DNA of 5,210 nucleotides from contig JAAYZL010000064.1 in the NCBI GenBank assembly GCA_012514855.1, positions 1 through 5,210 on the forward strand, in the 5' to 3' direction. Shown one piece after another: positions 1-5,051 of this stretch. How positions within the stretch are numbered: the first letter of the stretch is position 1; each line of letters opens with the position of its first letter. The stretch comes from Clostridiales bacterium (GTDB taxonomy: Bacteria; Bacillota_A; Clostridia; Christensenellales; Aristaeellaceae). Both the position numbers and the translations under genes were made by a program. The notes beneath the pieces were generated by a model. The model did no database searches and was not told the origin of the DNA. It was given only the letters and a program-made list of their open reading frames with translations.

Positions 1-290
1 AGCGGACGTTCGGCGCGGCCTACCAGTTCGTGCCGCCGATGTCGGTGACGCTGGGCGTCAAGGAGTGCCTGCGCGCGAAGAAGGTGCGGCTGTTCAGCGA
101 CACCGGCGCGTGGAAGCAGACGGCGCTGCGCGTCGCGCTGTTCTCCGAGCCCGACCCCGAGTACCCGATGACGCTTCTGCAGGAGCACCCGGACGCGCTG
201 CTGACCGCGACATTGGAGACCGCGGCGCACCCGATCTCCGAGCATCCGGAGTGGGTATTCAAGGGGATCAACGATGAAGGCGCCGTATGA
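1..290 (+). CDS. Glucosamine-6-phosphate deaminase/isomerase-like protein, C-terminal fragment
   Basis: This is the 3' end of a gene cut by the left window edge. The frame is open from base 3 and ends at TGA 288-290, giving 95 visible residues. The run FVPPMSVTLGVKECL followed by a KKVRLF strand, the GAWKQTALR segment and LLQEHPDALLTAT matches the C-terminal pattern of the NagB/6-phosphogluconolactonase fold, where NagB has VPTQALTVGIGTLL, GHHKALAL and ALQMHPKA. NagB converts glucosamine-6-phosphate to fructose-6-phosphate and ammonia in the cytoplasm. The catalytic N-terminal half is outside the window, so the exact activity cannot be judged; many operon-borne relatives act on other or unknown sugar phosphates. 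The last 17 bases overlap the kinase gene downstream, and that gene's Shine-Dalgarno sequence lies inside this coding region. The two are therefore probably cotranscribed and translationally coupled. The family call is fairly secure; the substrate is not. Confidence 0.8.
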   Translation, partial: RTFGAAYQFVPPMSVTLGVKECLRAKKVRLFSDTGAWKQTALRVALFSEPDPEYPMTLLQEHPDALLTATLETAAHPISEHPEWVFKGINDEGAV

Positions 291-1266
291 TCAGGTCGTC
301 GGCACCGGCGGCATCGGGACCGGCGTGCTCTTTGAGCTCTCCGACAACCGGCCGCTGAGCCGCAACGAGACGCGGCTTGCGAGGCTCACGCCGACCCGCG
401 ACTACTGCAAGCAGCACATCATATTGCACTACATCGCGCGCGTGCTCGCGCCGGAGGTTGCCGTGTACGCGATCGGGCTCGTCGGCGACGACGATCAGGG
501 CGCGGCGCTGCTTGACGAGATGCGGCGCGCGGGCATCGACGCGCAGCGCGTCGGACGGACCGCGGAGCTCCGGACGATGTACTGCGTGTGCTTTCAGTAC
601 CCGGACAAGGCCGTGTGCAACGTGACGACGAGCGAGAGCGCGTGTTCTTTGGTCACGGCGGAATACGTCGGCCGGGCGCTTCAAAGCCTCTCGATGGACG
701 AAAGGACGGTCGCGATCGCGGCGCCCGAGGTGCCGGTTCCGGCGCGGCTCAAGCTGCTTGAGCGGGCGAGGGAGGCCGGCGCGCTGACCGTGGCCTCGTG
801 CCTCGTCGACGAGTTCCCGGAGTTCGAGGCCGGCGGCGGGCTGCATTTCACGGACATACTCGCCGTCAACGAGGACGAGGCGGCGGCGTATCTCGGCGAA
901 GCGATCCCCGATATGGAGCGACTCGCGCGCGCGTGCCACCGGAAGCTGTGCGGGGAAAACCCGTCGGCGCGGCTTTTGATGACCTGCGGCGCCGGCGGGA
1001 GCTACGCCTGCGAGGGCGAAGCGGTGAAGCACATCCCGGCGCTTCCCGGCCCGGTCGTCGCGACCGGCGGCGCGGGCGACGCGTTCATCGCCGGGTGCGT
1101 GATCGGCCTGATCCTCGGCCTGCCGTTTTTGCCCGGCGGCGGCGCAAGCGCCCCGGAGCTCGGCGCGCACCTGGCGAGGGAGTCGATTTCGAGCGCGGAC
1201 ACGATCGCCTTCCACATCGGCCGCGAGACGGCGCTCGATTTTGTTGGAAAGGGCTTGATGGATTGA
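274..1266 (+). CDS. PfkB/ribokinase-family carbohydrate kinase (divergent)
   Basis: The predicted 330-aa cytoplasmic kinase should transfer phosphate from ATP to a sugar or nucleoside; the substrate is unknown. The ATG at 274 is preceded by AAGGGG (261-266) with a 7-base spacer. Family features: an N-terminal GTGGIGTGV loop (residues 10-18), a GLVGDDDQG segment (68-76, like the ribokinase GxxGxDxxG), the NEDE metal/phosphate motif (199-202), a MTCGAGGSY strand-turn (236-244) and the anion-hole/catalytic signature TGGAGDAF (264-271) with the catalytic Asp at 269. Two departures stand out. The usual DTxGAGD begins with Ala263 instead of Asp. The N-terminal GGxxxN signature of classical ribokinases is absent, replaced by a TRDYCKQHIILHYIA stretch (41-55). 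The protein therefore belongs to a divergent branch of the family, not to ribokinase or fructokinase proper. It overlaps the preceding gene by 17 bases and the following epimerase by 4, consistent with one operon. The family is certain, the specificity open. Confidence 0.88.
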   Translation: MKAPYDQVVGTGGIGTGVLFELSDNRPLSRNETRLARLTPTRDYCKQHIILHYIARVLAPEVAVYAIGLVGDDDQGAALLDEMRRAGIDAQRVGRTAELRTMYCVCFQYPDKAVCNVTTSESACSLVTAEYVGRALQSLSMDERTVAIAAPEVPVPARLKLLERAREAGALTVASCLVDEFPEFEAGGGLHFTDILAVNEDEAAAYLGEAIPDMERLARACHRKLCGENPSARLLMTCGAGGSYACEGEAVKHIPALPGPVVATGGAGDAFIAGCVIGLILGLPFLPGGGASAPELGAHLARESISSADTIAFHIGRETALDFVGKGLMD

Positions 1267-2303
1267 ACCGTATCTCGAGGCGGCTGTTCGCGAACTACGC
1301 GGGCCGCGACATTTGGCTGTTTCAAATCGAGGGCGAGCGGATGTCCGCCGCCGTGACGAACTTCGGGGGAATTTTGCAGTCGCTGACCGTCCGGGACGCG
1401 CGCGGCGAGGCGCTCGACGTCGTGCTCGGGTACGACACGCTCGCGGAGTATATCGCGGACGGCACGTTCTTCGGCGCGATGATCGGCCCGATCGCCGACC
1501 GCATGGACGGCGGGCGCTGCACGCTCGCGGGAAAACAGGTGGAACTCCCGAAAAACGCCGGGCCGGACAGCATGCACTCGGGCCCGCGCGGGTTTCACCG
1601 GCAGATCTGGGACTGGGAGGAACTGCCGGACGGCATCTCGCTTTTCCGGCGGTTTGCGGACGGCGAGCTGGGCTTTCCGGGCTCGCTCTCCGCACGGCTC
1701 AACTACCGGCTGACCGGGGGCGCGCTCCGGCTCGAGTGCGCCGCGCGCTCGGACAGAGAGACCGCCCTCAGCTTCACAAACCACAGCTACTTCAACCTCG
1801 ACGGCGCGCGGGGCGACTGCCGCGATCACGTGCTGGCGCTCTCCGCCTCGCGGTACGCCCAGACGAGGCGCGAGACCGACCCGATCGTGACGGGACGATC
1901 GATGGATGTTGCGGGCACGCCGCTCGACTTCCGAACCGGGCGCGCGGTCGGGGACGCGGTCGCGCATCCGGAGTTTTCCGAAATCCGCGCGGCCGGCGGC
2001 GTCGACCACTATTTTTTGTCCGACGGCGGGGGCTTCCGGGAGATGGCGACGCTTACAAGCCCGGCAAGCGGGCTCAAGCTCACGTGCTCGTCCGACGCGC
2101 CGGGGCTGCTCGTCTACACCGGCAACGGGCTCGACGGCGTCTCCGGCAAGGCTGGAAATATCTACGGCCGCTACTGGGGCGTGTGCCTCGAGACCGGGCG
2201 CTTCCCGAACGCCGTCAATTTCCCCGAGCGCCGGAAGGACGTGCTGCTCCAGCCCGGAGAGGCGTACGAATCGGCGACGGAGTTCGCGTTTTCCGCCGAA
2301 TAG
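1263..2303 (+). CDS. galM: Aldose 1-epimerase (mutarotase), GalM-type
   Basis: Aldose 1-epimerases interconvert the alpha and beta anomers of hexoses such as galactose or glucose in the cytoplasm, feeding anomer-specific kinases. I chose TTG 1263 as the start. It overlaps the kinase stop (TTGA), has GGAAAGGG at 1246-1253 with a 9-base spacer, and gives 346 aa, the usual family length; the first in-frame ATG (residue 28) would remove the first beta strand. Family landmarks: HSGPRGF with His105, TNHSYFNLDG with the catalytic acid His174, GVDHYF with Asp248, and LETGRFP with the catalytic base Glu310. The YxxxWxG...LE stretch typical of the family is also present. Oddities: the conserved IGRxANR segment reads IGPIADR (74-80), losing the first Arg but keeping the second, and the usual HGG is HSG. 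The key catalytic His, Asp and Glu are all present, so an active mutarotase is likely. It is the last gene of the sugar operon; no U-rich terminator follows directly. The symbol is by family, not by proven orthology. Confidence 0.9.
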   Translation: MNRISRRLFANYAGRDIWLFQIEGERMSAAVTNFGGILQSLTVRDARGEALDVVLGYDTLAEYIADGTFFGAMIGPIADRMDGGRCTLAGKQVELPKNAGPDSMHSGPRGFHRQIWDWEELPDGISLFRRFADGELGFPGSLSARLNYRLTGGALRLECAARSDRETALSFTNHSYFNLDGARGDCRDHVLALSASRYAQTRRETDPIVTGRSMDVAGTPLDFRTGRAVGDAVAHPEFSEIRAAGGVDHYFLSDGGGFREMATLTSPASGLKLTCSSDAPGLLVYTGNGLDGVSGKAGNIYGRYWGVCLETGRFPNAVNFPERRKDVLLQPGEAYESATEFAFSAE

Positions 2304-2329
2304 ACGGAACGCTTCGCGCGCAAAATCGT

Positions 2330-2343
2330 CTAACATATGTTTG
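2330..2343. promoter_or_regulatory. Palindromic site resembling a Gram-positive LexA (SOS) box
   Basis: The sequence CTAACATATGTTTG contains a perfect 10-bp palindrome, AACATATGTT (2332-2341), in an AT-rich island of otherwise GC-rich DNA. Against the Bacillus-type LexA consensus CGAACRNRYGTTYC it matches 12 of 14 positions, but one mismatch is the G of the GAAC half-site, which normally matters for binding. It lies 74 bases upstream of the small ORF and 27 bases after the epimerase stop. It could overlap a weak promoter (TATGTT at 2336-2341 with TTCGCG at 2313-2318), but neither element is convincing. It may equally be chance. Confidence 0.3.
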
Positions 2344-2350
2344 TCGGCGT

Positions 2351-2397
2351 GCCCATGCCGCATGGGGCCCGCCGCCCCGCAATCCGTTCCGGATTGC
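2351..2397 (+). other. Structured leader: overlapping hairpins before the small ORF
   Basis: Three inverted repeats are visible. CCCATG/CATGGG (2352-2357 with 2361-2366, 3-base loop) and GGGGC/GCCCC (2364-2368 with 2374-2378, 5-base loop) share bases and so exclude each other. GCAATCCG/CGGATTGC (2379-2386 with 2390-2397, loop TTC) is a perfect 8-bp stem ending 5 bases before the AGGAGGTG Shine-Dalgarno sequence. None is followed by a T-run, so these are not classical terminators. They could stabilise the small-ORF mRNA after processing, or modulate access to the ribosome-binding site. A regulatory role is inference from position only. Confidence 0.4.
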
Positions 2398-2416
2398 TAA
2401 ACAGGAGGTGCGCATC

Positions 2417-2617
2417 ATGAAGAAATTTATCCCATACGCAAAGCTGTCGAAGAAGAAGCGGCAGGAGGTCGACCGCATGCGGCGCGCGGACTGGGGCGAA
2501 CTCTGCCCGGTCACGCGCAGGCCGGAGAACCCGAACGCCTACAACCGAAAGAAGGACCGGCGCGAATCCGAGGAGGACGGCGCCGGTTCTTTTTTGTTGC
2601 GCTCAAATGTGGTATAA
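2417..2617 (+). CDS. Small basic protein of unknown function; frame runs through a terminator
   Basis: This 66-codon reading frame starts at ATG 2417 behind a near-ideal Shine-Dalgarno sequence, AGGAGGTG (2403-2410, 6-base spacer), which is strong support for a translated gene. The protein is rich in Lys and Arg: the N-terminal block MKKFIPYAKLSKKKR (1-15), a central DWGELCPVTRRPENP segment (25-39), then AYNRKKDRRE (41-50). It has no signal peptide or membrane segment. It resembles small uncharacterised proteins that I recall from clostridial genomes, but I cannot name a family. From residue 47 on, the codons coincide with an intrinsic terminator hairpin and its T-run. The TAA stop (2615-2617) lies beyond the T-run, inside the -10 box of the SRAP promoter. 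mRNAs ending at this terminator would have no stop codon and would encode roughly 59-60 residues. Either the true stop was lost (mutation or sequencing error), or the nonstop arrangement is functional, as in ArfA/BrfA ribosome-rescue genes. Similarity to those proteins is limited to small size, basic character and gene architecture. Confidence 0.75.
   Translation: MKKFIPYAKLSKKKRQEVDRMRRADWGELCPVTRRPENPNAYNRKKDRRESEEDGAGSFLLRSNVV
2556..2595 (+). terminator. Intrinsic terminator embedded in the small ORF
   Basis: A perfect 8-bp GC-rich stem, ACCGGCGC (2556-2563) with GCGCCGGT (2580-2587), is followed by TC and six T residues (2590-2595). The 16-base loop can add a small inner TCC/GGA stem. 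Flanking A/G bases at 2551-2555 can pair with the T-rich side. It would end transcription of the small gene and, by read-through, of the upstream sugar operon. It lies about 20 bases before the in-frame stop codon of the ORF it interrupts. Confidence 0.85.
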
Positions 2618-2618
2618 T
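2591..2618 (+). promoter_or_regulatory. Extended -10 sigma-A-type promoter for the SRAP gene
   Basis: TGGTATAAT at 2610-2618 is an exact consensus -10 hexamer (TATAAT, 2613-2618) with the TGn extension. A poor -35, TTTTTG (2591-2596), lies 16 bases upstream and coincides with the T-run of the preceding terminator; extended -10 promoters tolerate weak -35 elements. The expected start of transcription is near 2625, giving a leader of only about 17 bases before the SRAP start codon. The -10 box also contains the stop codon of the small ORF. Confidence 0.8.
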
Positions 2619-2641
2619 CGGGCAGACAGGGGGTGACGCGC

Positions 2642-3199
2642 ATGTGCGGGCGGTATTTTCTGGAACCCGAGATGAGCGACGGGGAGTGGCAGAAGATCGT
2701 CGAGGCGCTGAACCGCCGCCCGATCCCGGCAGGCACGAAGCTCTCGGGCGAGGTGTTTCCGACGGACGTCGCGCCGGCGCTCGCGGGCGGCAAGGTCGTC
2801 GCGATGCGCTGGGGGTTCACAAAGCCCGTCGGGAGCGGCGTCGTCATCAACGCGCGCAGCGAGACGGCGGGCGAAAAGCCGATGTTCCGCCGGGCCGCGC
2901 GCTGCCTGATCCCCGCTGGCGGCTACTTCGAGTGGGGCCGCGAGGACAGGGTGAAGTACGCTCTGACCATCCCCGGCCGGACGATCTACTTGGCCGGGCT
3001 GTACCGCGTCGAGGAACCCGGCGAGCCCGCGCGCTTTGTGATCCTGACGCGAGACGCCGCGCCGTCAATCGCCTACATACACGACCGTATGCCGGTGATT
3101 CTCGGCGGAGACGCAAGGCGCGCGTGGCTGAACCCCGGCGCTTCAACGGCGGAAGTGCTCAAGAGCGCGGTGGAAGAAATTGAAAGCGCCCCGGTGTAA
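2642..3199 (+). CDS. yedK: SRAP domain protein (YedK/HMCES family), abasic-site DNA-protein crosslinker
   Basis: SRAP proteins attach covalently to abasic sites in single-stranded DNA through the amino-terminal Cys2, forming a thiazolidine crosslink that shields the lesion during replication. The ATG at 2642 is the right start. It yields MCGRYF so that Cys2 is exposed after Met removal, and it is 6 bases from the GGGGGTG Shine-Dalgarno sequence; an upstream in-frame GTG at 2633 lies within that sequence and would bury the cysteine. The 185-aa protein carries all family landmarks: Cys2, MRWGF (55-59), INARSET with Asn70, Arg72 and Glu74, the YFEW motif with the active-site Glu97, and HDRMPVIL with His147. 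The length is slightly shorter than E. coli YedK, and no active-site residue is missing. It has its own promoter in the tail of the upstream terminator and is convergent with hflX, sharing a hairpin that spans its stop codon. The family and residues are certain; an SOS connection is possible but not shown. Confidence 0.95.
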   Translation: MCGRYFLEPEMSDGEWQKIVEALNRRPIPAGTKLSGEVFPTDVAPALAGGKVVAMRWGFTKPVGSGVVINARSETAGEKPMFRRAARCLIPAGGYFEWGREDRVKYALTIPGRTIYLAGLYRVEEPGEPARFVILTRDAAPSIAYIHDRMPVILGGDARRAWLNPGASTAEVLKSAVEEIESAPV

Positions 3200-3210
3200 A
3201 CCGAGGCGCT
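3172..3210 (-). terminator. Terminator hairpin of hflX overlapping the SRAP 3' end
   Basis: AGCGCC-C-CGGT (3185-3195) pairs with ACCG-A-GGCGCT (3200-3210) around a GTAA loop, giving 10 base pairs with one mismatch. Read on the minus strand, the hairpin begins 15 bases after the hflX stop and is followed by TTTCAATTTCTT, a moderate U-rich tract, so it should terminate hflX. On the plus strand it contains the SRAP stop codon in its loop and is followed by CAAAATGC, a poor terminator tail. It may still act as a 3' end barrier for both convergent transcripts. Confidence 0.7.
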
Positions 3211-3224
3211 CAAAATGCACGCGG

Positions 3225-4982
3225 TCAGCTCTCCAGAATCCTCAGCACCTTCTGGTACAGCCCCGAATCCAATAAACACTCGACCTTCGTCCCATTCTCG
3301 AGGTACTCCTCGGAAATCACGACCCCGCGGTCGTGGATCAGCGAAAGCGCCGAGCCCTTCCCATACGGCACGACGAGCTCGGCGCGGTGGCGCATCGACG
3401 CGATGCGACGCGAGATTTCGGCCTTCAACCGGTCGAGGCCCTCGCCGGTCTTGGCCGAGATCACAATCGCGTCGGCGGGCTCGATGACGCCGTCGATCTC
3501 GGCGCGGTCGGCCTTGTTGAGCGCCTCGAGCACGGGCTTTCCGGAGCAGCCGAGCTCGTCGAGCACCTCGAACACGGTGTCGCGCTGCTGCTTGTAGAAC
3601 GGGCTCGCGAGGTCGCTGACGACGACGAGCAGGTCGGCGTACAGCGCCTCCTCGAGCGTCGAGCGGAACGCCTCGACGAGCTGGTGCGGGAGCTTGCGGA
3701 TGAACCCGACGGTGTCGACGAGCAGGCACTCGCGGTTTTCGGGAAGCGAAACCTGCCGGACGACCGGGTCGAGCGTCGCGAACAGCTTGTCCTCGACGAG
3801 CACGCTCGAGCCGGACAGCGCGTTCAACAGCGTCGACTTCCCGGCGTTCGTGTAGCCGACCAATGCCACGACGATCTGGTCCTGCTTCTCGCGGCGGGCC
3901 CTGCGCATGTCGCGCTGGCGCTTGAGCTCGAAGAGCTGGTTCTCGAGGTCGTCGATGCGCCTGCGCACGCGCCTGCGGTCGACCTCGAGCCGCGTCTCGC
4001 CCGGGCCGCGCGTGCCGATGCCGCCGCCGAGCCTGGAGAGCCCCTCGCCGAGCCCGACGAGCCGCGGAAGCCGGTACTTCATCTGCGCGAGCTCGACCTG
4101 CAGCTTTCCCTCGGACGACTGCGCGCGCCCGGCGAAGATGTCCAAAATGAGCGCCGTGCGGTCGATCACGCGCACGCCGAGCGCGGTCTCGAGGTTGCGC
4201 TGCTGCGCGCCGGAGAGCTCGTCGTCGACGATCGCGAGGTCGATCTCCTGCGCCTGGCAGTCGAGCGACAATTCCTGCGCCTTGCCGGAGCCGATGAACG
4301 TCGCGGGGTCGGGCCGCTGGCGCTTCTGCATCTGCCGCGACACGACGAGCGCGCCCGCGGTCTCGGCGAGGCTCTGCAGCTCGTCGAGCGACTCCTCGCC
4401 GTCGGTCGAGATCAGCATCGCGCGCTCGGCGGACTCGGTCAGCCCGCCCTTGAGAATCGCCTGCCGGACGCGCTCCTCGGCGAGCTCGATCTCGCGCATC
4501 CACAGCGCCTGCGGTATGCGGCCGGGCTTGACCGGGCCGAAGGTCACGATCGACAGCTTGTCGTACTCCATCTCGCCCAGAAACGACGCCATGATGCCGG
4601 TCGCGCGGTTGTCCGCGACGCCGACCGAGCACATCGAGTCGAACCGCAGGAGCCGGAGCGCCTGCGTGTCGACGTCCGACAGGTGCGCGTCCCCGCCCGG
4701 GTGCGTGTGGATGCAGCGGAAGCCCGCGAGCCGGTCGAGGTTGCGGCGCAGATGCAGCTCCGGCAGCGATATGCTCGAGATCGAGCCGATCGCGATTTCG
4801 AGCACCGTGCCGTTGCGGTCGAGGTAGACGAGCAGTTCCCGGTTCAGCAGCATCGTGAACCTGACGAGCGCGGCGAGCAGCCTGTCGGGCAGGTACTCGT
4901 CGCGCGGGAACTCCGCGTCGTACAGCTTTTCCAGTTCGTCCAATACGCTTTGGCGGATGCCCTCGAGATTTCCGTGAATCAT
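3225..4982 (-). CDS. hflX: GTPase HflX with N-terminal JAMM (MPN+)-like extension
   Basis: HflX is a ribosome-binding GTPase that splits stalled or hibernating ribosomes under stress. I start it at ATG 4982-4980, four bases after GGAGG (4991-4987), giving 585 aa; a TTG seven codons upstream has no comparable site. From about residue 186 the protein is canonical HflX: an N-terminal subdomain with TFIGSGKAQEL (228-238), the Gly-rich segment GLGEGLSRLGGGIGTRGPG (310-328), a basic coiled linker (332-366), and the G domain with G1 GYTNAGKS (376-383), G2 Thr403, G3 DTVGF (423-427), G4 NKAD (489-492) and G5 SAK (509-511). The first 185 residues are extra; E. coli HflX has about 426 aa in total. They contain HTHPGGDAHLSDVD (92-105), fitting the JAMM metalloprotease signature HxHP-x6-SxxD, with a candidate catalytic Glu49 in NRELLVYLDRNG. 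The layout resembles the RadC MPN domain. Convergent with SRAP; no clear promoter is seen upstream. A stretch encoding residues 135-170 is duplicated at the window end. Confidence 0.95.
   Translation of the reverse strand: MIHGNLEGIRQSVLDELEKLYDAEFPRDEYLPDRLLAALVRFTMLLNRELLVYLDRNGTVLEIAIGSISSISLPELHLRRNLDRLAGFRCIHTHPGGDAHLSDVDTQALRLLRFDSMCSVGVADNRATGIMASFLGEMEYDKLSIVTFGPVKPGRIPQALWMREIELAEERVRQAILKGGLTESAERAMLISTDGEESLDELQSLAETAGALVVSRQMQKRQRPDPATFIGSGKAQELSLDCQAQEIDLAIVDDELSGAQQRNLETALGVRVIDRTALILDIFAGRAQSSEGKLQVELAQMKYRLPRLVGLGEGLSRLGGGIGTRGPGETRLEVDRRRVRRRIDDLENQLFELKRQRDMRRARREKQDQIVVALVGYTNAGKSTLLNALSGSSVLVEDKLFATLDPVVRQVSLPENRECLLVDTVGFIRKLPHQLVEAFRSTLEEALYADLLVVVSDLASPFYKQQRDTVFEVLDELGCSGKPVLEALNKADRAEIDGVIEPADAIVISAKTGEGLDRLKAEISRRIASMRHRAELVVPYGKGSALSLIHDRGVVISEEYLENGTKVECLLDSGLYQKVLRILES
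4474..4580 (+). repeat. 107-bp direct repeat, internal hflX copy
   Basis: These bases are identical to 5104-5210 (offset 630). They lie inside hflX and encode residues of about 135 to 170, between the JAMM-like domain and the HflX core. This copy reads continuously through both of its borders into HflX sequence, so it is the native location. Confidence 0.97.
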
Positions 4983-5003
4983 TCTGCCTCCAGTCCGGCG
5001 CAA

Positions 5004-5040
5004 GGCCCCCGGAACGGTCGATGCCGCCGTCCCAGGGGCC
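5004..5040 (-). other. 14-bp stem-loop between the upstream gene and hflX
   Basis: On the minus strand GGCCCCTGGGACGG pairs with CCGTTCCGGGGGCC over 14 positions around a 9-base loop. Two of these are G-U wobbles that would be C-A/A-C mismatches in plus-strand RNA, so the structure is better formed in the hflX-sense transcript. It starts 11 bases after the upstream stop codon and ends 21 bases before the hflX ATG. It is followed by TTGC, not a T-run, so it is a weak terminator at best. It could be an intercistronic processing or stability element, or an inefficient terminator separating the two genes. Confidence 0.5.
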
Positions 5041-5051
5041 GCGGGCCTGCG

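Noticed and set aside
268..1695. Long open frame on the minus strand opposite the kinase and epimerase genes.
   Set aside because: Arg/Ala/Pro-rich composition typical of antisense frames in GC-rich DNA, no domain pattern, and it fully overlaps two well-supported genes.
2379..2397. The perfect 8-bp hairpin before the small ORF as a terminator of the sugar operon.
   Set aside because: It is followed by TAAACAGG with no T-run, so intrinsic termination is unlikely.
2633..2641. Alternative GTG start of the SRAP gene.
   Set aside because: It lies within the Shine-Dalgarno sequence and would add residues before the essential Cys2.
3907..4827. Ser/Arg-rich plus-strand frame opposite hflX.
   Set aside because: Composition is the expected complement of the GC-rich hflX coding strand; no ribosome-binding site or recognisable motif.
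4983..5003. Alternative TTG start of hflX seven codons upstream.
   Set aside because: The ATG at 4982 has GGAGG just before it; the TTG has no such site and would place that GGAGG inside the gene.
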